In this document: positions 42,608-54,451 of the stretch, piece by piece
How positions within the stretch are numbered: position 1 is the stretch's first letter
How the letters are laid out: every line of letters starts with the position of its first letter
Assembly (NCBI GenBank): GCA_019155205.2
Contig: JAHNZQ020000308.1
Coordinates: 4,281,858 to 4,345,857, forward strand
Direction of reading: 5' to 3'
Source: Gracilaria vermiculophylla
Lineage: Eukaryota; Rhodophyta; Florideophyceae; Gracilariales; Gracilariaceae
Length of the DNA: 64,000 bases
Program-made: the position numbers and the translations under genes
The notes under the pieces: model-generated
The model's input: only the letters and a program-made list of their open reading frames with translations
Told to the model about the DNA's origin: nothing
Databases searched by the model: none

Positions 42608-44361
42608 TCTACTTTCCGTGAGTCCGACTTCTTGCTACGGCTCCCTGGCAGCCCAACTGCTACACTGTAGGCCCTGAAAAGTTGGAGGTTACGACACGGC
42701 GGGACGTGCATTTCCAGCTAGTCATTCATACTCGCACAGAGCTTTCAAGAAAACCCTGCAGGGGGGTTGTTTTCGAAATGTACCCGTGATCGTCAGGCTA
42801 TGGTAACAAAAGTAGAACTTACAGAGTTCTTACCACCGGCTCTCGTGTCCGATTGCCTCAAACCGCATCCCCAGGTCGGTGCGAAGATTTCTTCACGCTT
42901 GATATCCGCCGGCAATCAAGGCTGATTGATAGTGGGTGCAACTTGACTTTATGAAGTAGCCGTATACTTATCACAGATGGCTACGATTTTTATGCTGGTC
43001 GTGACATTACGCAACGATTCTATCCGACGAGGGAGCCTCGTCGGAGCAACTGTGGCAACAGCGTGAACAAACGCCTTTGTATCGCAGTTGCTCTCTTTGT
43101 GAATATCACTTTCGCTTCGGGCCGACTCTTCGGAGCTTTCGCTGTGGCGAGTTTGTGCTTCAGGGTGAACGGCAATGTTCATAACACGAACAAAAGGTAG
43201 CCTCACCTTTAAACTGAACAATACACTTATATTGCTTCTGGCGGCCCCTCACGTATTCAGATTATGTGGTGAAATTCAACCGCAGAAAAACAAAGTGAGT
43301 TTATGGGGTTTGTGCTTTTCAGATTGCACCCAGTTGCGCTCATAAACACAGCCATATATCCGTCAAAGACGCACTCCTTCATAATACTTAGCTTGTTGTC
43401 TTATCTGTTTGAATTCAACTCTAGAAAACAAGAGAGGACATGAACTGCAGATCATCTAAAAGAAAAACCAATCGTCGAAGGCACCGGTTCGTGTTTTTCA
43501 TACCCCCAGATGAATCATGTTTCCAGTATCAAAATCCTTCCCAAATCGGCTTTGCTAACAACCTACCGTATATTAGCACAGAAGTTGAAGTCTCCATCCC
43601 GGTCGTAAAACAACCTTGTTGCCATCTGTGTGACACCCCCACCCTTCACTTAAGCCCATGTTTTCCTGACCTGCACCACATTTCTCATTGGCATTCGATA
43701 AATAATATAACTTATTGTCGACAACTCTCTAACTTCGTGTGTCAATTGCCCTTGCAATCTTGCTGACCTCGAGTCATCGCATCACAGATTCTTGCTTTCT
43801 TTATTTACGTCGTAGCGATCTCGAAAAAAATACGATCAATTAGGAAAGCCATTCGTCTCTTTTTGCTCCAATGTCTATAGTTTCCTCATCAGTCGAAACC
43901 CTTGACAACATCTCTTCCTGAAGATGTTTTCTTTACTTTCATGAACTCAGAAAAGGGATATAATAGCGGCAGCAAGAGTCTATGCACAAGCAGATGGAAA
44001 AGTACTCAAATACATAGTTTCTTTAATTCGGTGAAATGGTAGATATTGAATCGATAGTTGGCCTTTCTTAAAAGAGAGAACTGCTTTTATTGGAAACTTT
44101 CCTAACATCTCGTAATCATGAATGGTAGACCGTAACAAAGTAGAAGAAGAATAATCGAGAAAGAGAGATAAGTCGTGGGGCTGGAGAGAGGGGAAGGGAG
44201 AGAGAGAGGGAGAGGATTAGGGAGAGAAATAGGGAGGGGGAGAAAGAGTGGGACAGAAAGAGGGAAAGAAAGAAGGAGGTCCTCATTCATCGCTGAAAGA
44301 ACTCTACAAGGTAAGATTAGTCATCGTTGTCCGAACAACCCATCACACTTCTAGGTTGTTG
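42608..44361. other. intergenic
   Basis: No supported gene apart from the polypurine tract at its right side. Short frames on both strands lack motifs. Confidence 0.4.
44140..44285. repeat. GA-rich polypurine tract
   Basis: About 145 bp almost purely purine on the plus strand, built of GAGAGG, GGAGAGA and GAAAGA units. It lies just past the 3' end of the minus-strand CAP gene. Such tracts can form triplex DNA and are simple-sequence repeats. Confidence 0.7.
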
Positions 44362-45455
44362 TTAGTAAACCAAAAGTTTTTGATTAAATCGACGACTGTT
44401 GAACAATACAACTAGCACTATTCGGTCCTCATTTCCGTAGATTGCTAGACCTACATGACTGCACTTCCTCATTTGGCGAAAAATGTCCCTTGAACGAGTA
44501 AGTTGCCCGAGCAGTGACTCTGCGTATCGCCCTTCATTTTCTGCTGTTACTTTAACCTCAAAAAGCATTGGGCTATACTTTTCTCCTTCAATATGCGCCC
44601 CGAGCTCAATTGTATCTCGGCAATAGCTTTCTGATATTCGAACCAGATCTCTGTCCCACGTCATGATATTCAAACCATTTTGCCATTGAAATTTAGCCAT
44701 TCTTCTAAACATGTAAGCTGCAATCTGTTTGAAATATTGTGGATCATTTCTATTTGGAAGTTGTGTGCAAAATTCTAAAGGATTACGCTCTTTCGTCCAT
44801 TCGTTCGATTTTAACGGCTGTCTCCAACTAGGATATGGGTGGTGACTTCTGGAAACACGAGTGAAATCACGCAGTCGGGTAAGATTGGGAGTGTGATCTG
44901 TTTTGTCTCGTTTTCGCTTTCTTGTTGCTATAACTTGAGTGAGCATGATGTTGCTCTCAGATTCTCGAAAACAAATAGCAGATGACGTACCTTGAAATAA
45001 AAGCCTTTCTGAACGACTCTTATCGGAAACCCATGCCTGAGACAGAAGACTCGCACGATCTACCGCGTGTTTTCGAAGAATACTGCATAAAAAAGAAGTC
45101 ACAGTTAGCCCTTCTGAGACATGTAACATATACTAAACTTGCGAAAAAAGAATATTACATACCCATTAATGACAACGATGAAGTATTTTTCTGTCTCGAA
45201 TCCAGAAGCGTACTTAAATTGACCAGTCCGCAAAATTCGATCGCTCGCCTTTGCTGCCATTCGATGAAGTTCTAAATTCCAATCAAGCTTTTTCACTCTT
45301 TTTGAAGCCCGAAAGTTATTGATGCTTTTAAGCAGAAAAATTTCCATCTGGTGACGATGATATTCACATCTTTGGTTGGAAAATCCACAACATAACGCTC
45401 GTAAAAGAGAATCTGCTAGTCTACCGATGCCTTTCAACAAGAGTACTGGTTCCAT
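44362..45455 (-). CDS. double CAP-domain protein, minus-strand copy
   Basis: Exons 45455-45163 and 45082-44362 are joined through an 80-bp GT-AG intron in phase 2, giving 337 aa. The first CAP (SCP/YkwD-like) domain has KSINNFRASKRVKKLDWNLE, LHRMAAKASDRI, VVING, then LLSQAWVSDKSRSERLLFQG and NIMLTQVIATRK. This parallels the L-x-W-x-x-x-L-x-x-A-A, W-x-x-S-x-x-H-R and Y-x-x-Q signatures. A basic linker follows, then a second, degenerate CAP-like unit (MTWDRDLVRISESYCRDTIE, HVGLAIYGNEDRIVLVVLFN). No convincing signal peptide is seen. It is the paralogue of the head-to-head gene at 46194-47199, with the intron at the same place. Function unknown. Confidence 0.72.
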
Positions 45456-46193
45456 TCAGAAAAGAACAAAAAGAACAAACCCAAAATTCTTGAGTTGTCG
45501 TCTTTCTGGAACCACACTGGTTTTCTTTTGTGCCGCCGCCACTGCTTTTATTTTGTCTTTGAAGCGGATACGAAGAAACAATAATTATATCTTCGAACCC
45601 TCTTGGGAAACATTCCACGACCCTTTCGAGGTATTGTACCATTGGATAATTATTGAAGCTCTAATATTTGAGGAAATCGCCATGACAGCCGTTCTTTCCC
45701 CGCTTCAGATTGTTTTTGGAAACATACCTAGTGCGTATTCAAGCTTCATTTGTCACAATCGCGGATGTTTATCTAAAATCTTCACGAGTAGATTCTAAGG
45801 GCACTATGAAATCCGCTAAGAATGCACCTTTTCTTGCTGACGCTTCATTACTGAATACGAATGATTCTGAATACGTGTGCAATTCTCTTTAGAGACGAAA
45901 CCCAAATCTAGTCATTATAATGTAGGAGAGGTCGTTGCATTTTGTGTTACATTTCCCTGAGTTCGAGAAATAATCGAATTTTAGATTTCCAGTCCGACAA
46001 TTACTCAATTGTTGCAATTTTGAGCTATATCCGAAAAACTGTACATTCAAGAGAAGAACAGATTCCCGCGGTGAGGAATATATAAGCAGCTTGGGTGGCG
46101 AGAAGCGCGGGTGTCTCTCTCTGAATAATAAGCGACATCGCATTTTAGCATACTTCAAAAGATAACCCTGAGTATTCAGATTAGGACTAAACA
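45456..46193. promoter_or_regulatory. shared region between head-to-head CAP genes
   Basis: About 740 bp between the start codons of two divergent paralogues. A plus-strand frame here (45376-45798) overlaps the antisense of the first gene and shows no family motif. The region presumably holds both promoters. Confidence 0.4.
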
Positions 46194-47199
46194 ATGTGCT
46201 GCAATAACCCGACTCAAATATGTGCATTTCATCGTCAAAATCTCGGGGACTTTATTTTCGAAAAAGTCAACAAATTTCGAGTTGCACATGGAGCAAAGAG
46301 TCTTCAATGGTTGAAAAGTCTCCACTATCTTGCCAAAAGGGAAATAGAGCTCATTACGGACACACATGAAGTAGATGTCAGCCGTTGCATTCAATTAGAA
46401 GACCATAACGTGACTATTGTTAACGGGTAAGTTACATTTTAACAAGTCTCAAGCTAATGATATAAGTTGATTTTCTAACTCTCCATCGAATTACAGAATT
46501 CTCAAAAAGTCAAGTACTAAATCAAATTCAGAGCTCCTCAAAAACTGGGTGAGTGATAAAGAAAGAACATCAATTCTTATCTCAGAGATGGATTTCACCG
46601 CAGTTTCAATCGGCGAAATAAAGAATCATTTGGTCTTGTCGCAAGTGATGGCAAAAAGGAAGAACAAAAAGCGCAAAAGTAGGGCAAGCTCCTCGCTCAA
46701 AGATTATGGCGCTCTCGATACTATAAATTATGAATGTATGACGGAAACAAGTGAGGATGAAAATATTTCTGCTACGAAGCGAAGGCGGTTTCAACCATGT
46801 TCAGATATTTTGTCAGACCGCATTACCACGAATGTTGTCACAGAAAGTGTTTCAGAGGAGCTTATTGAAATATGGAGTCGTGTACGAAGGGAGCTTAATT
46901 TACAAGAGCTCGTTTGGGACTTCAATCTTGCTCGAATTGCAAAACACTACTGTCTTGATGTAGTTGAAAATAACGCTGATCTGGAGGGAAGTAAATTCTC
47001 CCCTGTGATACTTAATCTAGAGTGTGGAGAAGACGAGATCCAGTGTGCAAAACTCGCTTTTAACCAGCTCTGCAAAAATGGAATTGCCTACCTTCCACTG
47101 TCAACGATCAACCATATCGGAATATCTTGCGTGAAGAGCCAGCAAGGTTTTGTTTTTGTTTTGCTTTTCAATGGGCGATCCTTTAATGATAAATATTAA
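46194..47199 (+). CDS. double CAP-domain protein, plus-strand copy
   Basis: Exons 46194-46426 and 46497-47199 are joined through a 70-bp GT-AG intron in phase 2, giving 311 aa. CAP unit 1 has VNKFRVAHGAKSLQWLKSLH, YLAKREIEL, VTIVNG, LLKNWVSDKERTSIL and HLVLSQVMAKRK. A basic linker (KNKKRKSR) and an acidic stretch follow. Unit 2 reads QELVWDFNLARIAKHYCLDV, HIGISCVKSQQGFVFVLLFN and GRSF. It differs from its neighbour at most positions but keeps domain order, linker type and intron position. No signal peptide is obvious, which is odd for a CAP protein, as most are secreted. Confidence 0.72.
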
Positions 47200-48711
47200 T
47201 AGTATATTAATAAAATTGAATCAGCTCCTCTTGTACTTGATGTTGTCCGGACTTATCTTCCACGGGTCTCGCCAACTAAGTTGAATTCTTATTGAAATGT
47301 CAATATTTGAAATTTTCTGTGGCCTTGCTTTCAATGTGTGCCAAAATCGCGCTGAGACGGCAAATGAAATAGGCCTCAAAGGAGTCTGCGCTCCTACGTA
47401 CTTCTACTTCTTTCAAAATCAAGATCTACAAGCCTAAATTGTCTGCATAATGTTCTAATTCTAGGTTTTAGTTTAGCACTGTCATTGATGCAGGATTAAA
47501 GTTTGAATGCCTCCAAGATGTGGTACATAATGAAGTCCGTGTACAGTGTGGTGCATAAATTATTTATGAATTGAGTTTTTAAAATGTGTCTGTCCTCAAT
47601 CGAGTCGTCTGCATTGAATAAGGGAGTAAAAAACGCGACTCGGACATTTGCAATCTGCTACAGAAAACGTACGAGATTGAAAATTTCGACGATGAATGAT
47701 TCGAAAAAGTGAAGAATAATGTTGTCATGGAAGAGTTGTCGACAACACACTCCATACTTTTACGTCTCACTCTATGACCTGCTGTTTTATATTCCTATAT
47801 CGATTAAAATGTTCTCTTTGAAGGAGACGAAATGAATCTGAAAGGCAAATGGACAACGTCATGGCCTTTTACTTCATCATAAACACTTGTACTTTACCTT
47901 CACGGGCAGCGGGGCTCACAACAATGCGGCGGGTTCAAAAGTGCGGGACAAACTTAAGGCAACAAGATGCGCAACTGAATTCTGGTGCCATCAAGACATA
48001 TATACATCTTGATATTTCAAGAGCCTGTTTTCGTACTTATTGTCCGAACGAAGAAAACATGAGTGAAAGATGATATTAAAAATGAAAGATACAGAATTTG
48101 TCGTCAAATGTCCCAGTTGTGCATTCGTACTCTTTCCGTGGTGGTGGGCCAAAAGATCTCTCGGCAGTCAACAGCAGTTGTTAAAGGTATAGGAAGGATT
48201 GGCAAGCATTTTAGAACAAGAACTCGGCCGGGAGTGGTCTTCACAGCTGGATCAACGTTCTGGTATGATCAAAATGACGTTCCACTGGGACGCAAATGTG
48301 CAGCTAGTAATCAGGCTAACATCACTTACGCGTACAACCGCAACAGCACCAAGGGATGTAACTGTAAACTCACAAAATAAACAGACATGCGGACGCCGTG
48401 CACGGCAACGAGGAGCGCGTTGGGAATCACGCTGCCGAATGATGTCAAGTTGACGAGATGCGGGCTCACAGCTGCCACGCTGATCACGCCAGCGCACGCC
48501 GCCCAGCCTCTTCACTCTGGGCCCTGGGTGGCACCCTGGGGCCAGCCCTGAGACTGAAGCGCTCGGAGCCTATAACGCACCTGAGCCATGTGACCAGCCT
48601 TGCTGCACGCTAAGCCATGCAGTGCTGCGGGTCTCGAAGCTTTAAACTTTTGGTAATCCCGTCTTCGTCGCCGAGTTTGTCTTCGACGTTCTGCAATATT
48701 TGGCCGCCGCC
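47200..48711. other. intergenic
   Basis: AT-rich to about 48100, then increasingly GC-rich toward the next gene. No supported gene. Confidence 0.4.
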
Positions 48712-50748
48712 ATGTATTTCTTGCTGCTTTCTGTTCTCGTTCTTTTCCGTCATGTTTCGTCAGTCGTGGCTCAGTTAACGTGCCCACGCGGCACGTTTAG
48801 ATCACTACCATCCTTACAATGCGTATCCTGTCCACCTGGAACATTTCAACCAGCACTTAACGCAAGCTTCTGTGTTGAATGTCCATCAGGTCGATTCCAG
48901 CCATTCCCGGCCGCTCAAACTTCCGAAGCATGTCGACCGTGTCGGCCGGGAACCTTTTCGACTTCCGCCTCAGCCGCTTGCTTTTCTTGTCCTTCTGGGC
49001 TTTCCTCAGGTCCGGCTTCATCCACGTGCATAACTTGTCAACCGGGCACTTTTCTCTCTCGTGAAAATGCAACCTCTTTTCAAACACCTTGTCGCCCGTG
49101 TACCGGCGGTTTTACCGTTACACCTAACCAACTTTCATGTACCGCTTGCCCTGAAGGGTTCGTGGCCCCTGTTGCGGCTTCTTCTGCAGATCAATGCACC
49201 GTTGCATGTCCACCCGGGACACAGTCCAGTGCCAACGGCTGTGAACCATGCCCCCCAAACACATTCAGTGCGGATGGAAAACAATGTCGAACATGTTTTC
49301 CCGGCACCGTATCGAATGGTACAGGCGCTACAGCTTGTACTCCATGTGAGCCCGGAGAATATGCGGTACTGGCGACAAACTCAGAAATCAACTCTCGTTG
49401 TGCTTCATGTCCTCCTGGAACCGTTACGTTTTCATCCGGAGCTCTCATTTGCCGCCAAAGAGGCAATCCATGTCCGCGTGGGTACCTTCAACTCTCATCG
49501 GGCGATTGCATCCGTTGTCCTCTTGATCATTTTTACGATTCTGCCAGTGAGCAATGCGTGCCTTGCAGGGATGGAGAAGGGAGCGCAGGCGGTCTGTCTT
49601 TGAGTTGTGCTCCATGCTCACGAATCGTTGAGGCTCGCATTGTGAATTCTAGGTGTTTCAGTGATGCTCCAGGCGTTGTTGTCATCGGTGGAGATGGCGC
49701 TGTATGCCCACCTGGCACGAAGCGAGATGAAGAGTTGGGAGTGTGCATCGCATGTGATCAAGGAATGTTTTCTGCTGCTGGAGAGTGTGAGACATGTCCT
49801 GCGGGAAGTGTACAGCCAAATATGATGGCCACTAGCTGCATTTTTTGCGAAAATGGAACTGTGCCTGACGATGACCGTATCAAATGCGTCAATCCTCTAA
49901 CGAACTGCCCGAGTGATACGGATTTGGTTACCGCAACCAACGTACCAGCCGGAACTGTCTCTAGCCGGTTTCAATGCCGTTCTAGAGATTGCGATACACC
50001 TCCATTCACCACAGTTTCTGCAATTTCTCGTACATGCGGTAAGTGCAAACGCAGTGACTTTCTGAACGCGGACATGTCTTGCAGCCCATGCGGACCGAAT
50101 TCCATTAGTGATGGAAGGTTTTGTGTACCATGTCCACGAGGACTTGTGCGGGATGGGGACACCTGTGCTTGCCGGGGAATCCTGGCACAGAACAAGGGCC
50201 TTGTGAATGGCATTTGTCAAGAGTGCGCGCCAGGAAGTTACGGATTCGGTATTAATGCGCTTGCGGAGCACTCATGCGTACAGTGTCCAGCAGGTACATT
50301 TCGTGACGTTGCGAATGACGTCAACATTGCCTCTTGTGATCCATCTTCTAATGAGGACTGTCCAGAACCATTGCCGTGCAAGAAATGTCCTCCCAATAGC
50401 GTAACAAGAGCACCTGGAGCCACTCAGTGCCAGCCTTGTCCGCAGGGAACCTTTTCGTATGGCTTGGGGGAAACTGAATGTCTCAGAGAAGGGGCGGGAT
50501 CAGAGCCGGTCTCCTTCACTGGTCCTTTTGGCGCTATAATAGAAGAAGAAGACCCGGAGGAAACATCAACGCAACCACTTCCTGTGCTCGACGAAATCGA
50601 TGACATATTGACATCCGCTGAACCAGAAGAGTCCCAGGTGCCCGAAATTGACCTGCCCACCACAGATGAGGCGATAGCCTTTTCCGATGAGCCCGTCTCA
50701 TCAACTGGTGAGAGACCACTGGAGAGCTCTGCTCTCTTTCTTGAGTGA
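48712..50748 (+). CDS. secreted cysteine-rich protein with GCC2/GCC3 (ephrin-receptor-like) repeats
   Basis: The protein is 678 aa from the ATG at 48712, which sits in a strong GCCGCC context. A signal peptide (MYFLLLSVLVLFRHVSSVVA) precedes about a dozen repeats of the type C-P-x-G-T-F...C-x-x-C, for example CPPGTFQP, CRPGTFSTSASAACFSCPSG, CPPGTQSSANGCEPCPPNTF and CPAGTFRDV. These match the GCC2/GCC3 and TNFR-like cysteine repeats found in extracellular proteins of protists, algae and animals. The last ~90 residues are acidic and lack cysteine. No transmembrane helix is seen, so it is probably secreted or wall-bound. The ligand is unknown. Confidence 0.85.
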   Translation: MYFLLLSVLVLFRHVSSVVAQLTCPRGTFRSLPSLQCVSCPPGTFQPALNASFCVECPSGRFQPFPAAQTSEACRPCRPGTFSTSASAACFSCPSGLSSGPASSTCITCQPGTFLSRENATSFQTPCRPCTGGFTVTPNQLSCTACPEGFVAPVAASSADQCTVACPPGTQSSANGCEPCPPNTFSADGKQCRTCFPGTVSNGTGATACTPCEPGEYAVLATNSEINSRCASCPPGTVTFSSGALICRQRGNPCPRGYLQLSSGDCIRCPLDHFYDSASEQCVPCRDGEGSAGGLSLSCAPCSRIVEARIVNSRCFSDAPGVVVIGGDGAVCPPGTKRDEELGVCIACDQGMFSAAGECETCPAGSVQPNMMATSCIFCENGTVPDDDRIKCVNPLTNCPSDTDLVTATNVPAGTVSSRFQCRSRDCDTPPFTTVSAISRTCGKCKRSDFLNADMSCSPCGPNSISDGRFCVPCPRGLVRDGDTCACRGILAQNKGLVNGICQECAPGSYGFGINALAEHSCVQCPAGTFRDVANDVNIASCDPSSNEDCPEPLPCKKCPPNSVTRAPGATQCQPCPQGTFSYGLGETECLREGAGSEPVSFTGPFGAIIEEEDPEETSTQPLPVLDEIDDILTSAEPEESQVPEIDLPTTDEAIAFSDEPVSSTGERPLESSALFLE

Positions 50749-53686
50749 TGGTGAGATCCCAGAACAATCTGACTACCACCGGGAAAGGTGCTATCTGTTC
50801 ATCAATTTTGAAAGGCTGAACACTAGTATCTCTTTTTATTCGCTTAGAATGTACAAAGTAGTCTTTACATTAGTATGAATAACAGTCTATGCTCAATATG
50901 GCATACAAAGCGGTTCAAAAATGCTCACTCGCATTGAAGAAAACAAAGGCAAATTAGTCTCAATTGAAGATCTGCTCAGTTTACATACCTGAAAGAAAGA
51001 AAAGAAAACCTGGATCAGAAAAGATGTCTTGCAGCGCCCATCGGGATTGTTGTCATTAGATTTTGTTTGCAAGACCTGCTTGACATAAATTGAAGAGAAC
51101 TTTGCCTCATCTCTTGTCCACGAGGTCGTTGGTAATTCCATAATTCAGTCACTAACTAGAGGAAATTTGACGGTGAAGGAACTCTTACCGCAGGGGCGAT
51201 AAGCTTAGTCAAAAACTTTGGTCAAGTAATAGAAAATGCCAAGGCTTCTGTTCTCCAATGTGTCCTGTAGGGAAATCTTGCATTTGGCGACAAAGCATAT
51301 AAATAGATAGGTCGATATTTTTATATACATTACCTACATATTTATGCCATGACATTGTCACATTTTGAGCTACCATGGTGGATTTTTGCCTTATTGGTCG
51401 TAAAAGTTGACCGTGGTCGACAAAAGCCAATCACAAGCATATTTTTGATGACAAGCATTAAGCGCGAGCACCAAGCTGTTACTGGTCCTTGGTTCTGCCG
51501 CATAGCCTCGCTTCTTCGAGCGAGGGTCATCACTGGTCTTCCACATTTCTGGTACTGTATCGTCCTGGCGTTGCCAAACAGATATTGCCTCATCGCTCGC
51601 CCACATTTTGCTTACGCGCTGCAATGAATTCGATCACTACACCCAAGGGTATCTTGAGACTGATTTCAACCAATCTTTTGTCATTACGCATGAAAAACAT
51701 GTTTGTACCAAAGAGTAATTTCGGTCTTCGTCATCATGGAATATGAGCGCAGAGTGCACGCACAGGACAGAAGAAAAAAAGTGCCGCGTGGAGGCTTGTT
51801 CAGCAACCATAGCATGTAGAAGGATATCAGTCTCTATTTCTTTGTTTGAGAACACTAGCTAGAAAACGTGAAACTCATAAGAGTGTTTGCTGAAAATAAA
51901 ATGAGTTCTTCGCGGGCTAGAAAATGGGCTTCTCACCTTAAAACCTAGTGCTTTTAAGCTTGCACATATTGTGACAATGAAAATATATAATTTGTGAAGG
52001 TGACATTTGTCCTTTAAGAATTGAAAGCGCCTAGTACAGTCCTGGTCTTTCTGACGAGTGACAAGTGTCGGAGTAGATAGATCTTTGTTGTACTAGGCAA
52101 TTAGAGCACAACTTGTTTATTAAAGATGAAGAAGAATGTGGCTTTAATCTGACTAAGTGTGACTGACTTACGGAAAAAAAAAGTTCACGACTTGTTACTC
52201 CTAATACTTAGAAAGCTTTAGTCAAAAACACTCCCCTGAGATTCAGCCATTTATATATTTATCAACAATATCCATTTAACTATTGCTGAGTGAAAATATT
52301 GGCTCGCTATGCTCGGATCAAAAAAATTTAAACGTCACCAATTCTACATCAGCAAGAATTCGAAAAGGAGATCGATATGCATATATCGCAGCACATCAAT
52401 TGCTTTTGTTTTACTTTCGGCTTTTAAATTATTCATATAATTGACATATGGCAGTAATTGCTCAACTTGCACCTTTCTCTACTCGCACAGAAATTTTATC
52501 CAGAAGGTCCACTGAATGTTGGAAACGGAAGTCGGACGAAGCCGATATGCTAATTTTTGTACCCATTGCTGTTCGAGTAGGTGAGATATAACATTAAGAG
52601 AGTTGTATTGTAACGTTTGTTAATCATTGCGAACATCGCAAAAATGCAGTTTATGGTAGGCTCAGGTTTCGTAAATGTCAATGTTTGGAGACTTGTGTAC
52701 CTTCCTACCTCTCAAACCATGAATTTCGATGGTTCATGGATAAAATAAGTTACAATTTGAAAATACCTTTCGATCGCGTCGGACACAGAAAATTTAAAGA
52801 ATAACTTCATTATATATCTCGAAGTAATGGTCCGTATGACTTTTCCCTGAAAGTTAGACATGACTCCCATGAAGAACACGTTATCGAAAAGTAACGAAGG
52901 ACACATTCTTTCTAAAAAAAGCTGGTTTCTAGTTGCTTAATGATTGACATCTGTGCAAGCTAAGAAATTGGAGGAAAGTGAAAGGCAGTGCATGTAAAAA
53001 TTTCAAATTCTCCGGTGTCTGTACACAGAAGCGAAGTAGAGGTACTTTATTAAAGGTATCAGTGAGTAGGCATTGAGAGTGAACCAATGTATTTGAATTA
53101 ATTTTGAAAGAATTCAAATTTGGATTGGTAGTAAAATGCTTGTTTTAAGCTAAACAATGCGTAAGATGCAGAACGGATACAGTGATTTGAACCAAGCGGA
53201 CCAAACTAGAGCACCGTGTGTGGCAATGGGGGAGAACATAAGCATGTAGCACGCAAGACAGAATGTTCAAAATGTGGCATGTGGCCATTGATGAAATGTC
53301 TCATCCCACTCACTGCTGTCGCCAGAACTGAGCCAAAACACCAATAGCGAAAATCAACAGAGCTATGCACGCAAATCGTGTAGAAACCAGAGGCGAACAA
53401 AAAACGGCAGGAAATAGAGATCGCGTGCGTGTAGAGCAGGGTTGTCAGACAAGTGATTGCGGAACTCGATCATTTCACAAATTTTTTGGAGGAAGCTTGG
53501 CTTGCGGGTTCCAAACAGACTGGTGAAAGAAGACAATTGAAAAAAAAAATGTGGCAGCCGATTTCGTTCGGAAAAGGACACGTCTCCCTTGCGCAATACG
53601 CTTGCAATTTTCATCGCCAAGAATACAGTTTGAAACACTCTCATCGCCAAGGTGACCTCGACGATGACACTGAAAAGATAACGGTC
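50749..53686. other. long gene-free stretch
   Basis: Nearly 3 kb of AT-rich sequence without a supported gene. Frames at about 51350-51750 occur on both strands and lack motifs. No RNA gene was recognised. Confidence 0.45.
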
Positions 53687-53836
53687 GGTTCGAAGAAAAA
53701 TCTTCAAACTTGTGATAATCTCACCGGTGGTTGGTTCGAAGAACATGATCTCAAGTTTGATTCACTGAAGTTTTCTATTTTCACTAAAAGTAATATCTCA
53801 CCGATACCGCGAAGATGACAACAGACGGTTCGAAGA
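53687..53836. promoter_or_regulatory. three GGTTCGAAGA repeats upstream of the YcnI-like gene
   Basis: GGTTCGAAGA occurs at 53687, 53733 and 53827, each with the palindromic core TTCGAA. They lie 115-265 bp before the YcnI-like start codon. A regulatory role is inference. Confidence 0.35.
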
Positions 53837-53847
53837 TTCCGTGATAG

Positions 53848-53854
53848 TATAAAA
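53848..53854 (+). promoter_or_regulatory. TATA box
   Basis: TATAAAA about 100 bp upstream of the YcnI-like ATG, just after the third GGTTCGAAGA repeat. The spacing suits a core promoter with a short leader. Confidence 0.5.
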
Positions 53855-53950
53855 CGAACACACTACTATGGAACGCAGATTAGCGCTCCACGTATCTTAA
53901 CCGCTGCGATCAACCCACAGGAAACAAACTCTATCCAACCCGCAAGCACG

Positions 53951-54451
53951 ATGGTTACGAAACTAGTTGTCGCTCAGCTCCTGCTATGTTCAGTGCTCGT
54001 ATTAGCACACGTAACAATCACACCAGAGCGAATCCCAGCTGGAAAGTCGTCAATCATTCAGATAAGAGTATCACACGACTGCGGGGATGACACGATTGGC
54101 ACAACGAATTTCACTGTGGTGATGCCAATGAAAATGGGGGTAACCGTGGAGCAGGACGCATCGTGGACGGTGATCTTGAACAAAGATCCCGAAGACAAAG
54201 ATCATATAACGTCGATCACTTATCTTGGGTTTTTACCCGACGGTTTTTATAAGCTGTTTGGACTTCGTATACGTGTTGCAAAGGAGCAGGCTGGAAGTCA
54301 ATTATTCTTCCCGAGCTATCAGGACTGCCACAATCAAGGAACTTCCATTGCTTGGGATATGATCCCTTCGTGCGATGCGCATGGTGGTGGTGAGCTTAGG
54401 TACCCCGCGCCACATGTGAATGTGACAGCGCACGAAGGCTCCGGTCACTGA
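53951..54451 (+). CDS. YcnI-like (DUF1775) secreted protein
   Basis: A 166-aa protein. A signal peptide (VVAQLLLCSVLVLA) is followed at the predicted cleavage site by His20, giving a mature N-terminus HVTITPERIPAGKSS. The rest matches the YcnI fold: IQIRVSHDCGDDTIGTTNFT, VVMPMKMGVTVEQDASWTV and LRIRVAKEQAGSQLFFPSYQ, with a C-terminal His-containing tail. In bacterial YcnI the new N-terminal histidine and a tryptophan (here within ASWTV) bind copper(II); both are present. This suggests a copper-binding or copper-delivery role outside the cell. YcnI is mainly bacterial, so horizontal origin is possible. A single exon. Confidence 0.8.
   Translation: MVTKLVVAQLLLCSVLVLAHVTITPERIPAGKSSIIQIRVSHDCGDDTIGTTNFTVVMPMKMGVTVEQDASWTVILNKDPEDKDHITSITYLGFLPDGFYKLFGLRIRVAKEQAGSQLFFPSYQDCHNQGTSIAWDMIPSCDAHGGGELRYPAPHVNVTAHEGSGH

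Noticed and set aside
45376..45798. Plus-strand frame between the CAP genes with a hydrophobic segment
   Set aside because: Its start overlaps the antisense of a supported gene, it has no family motif, and the same interval must hold two promoters.
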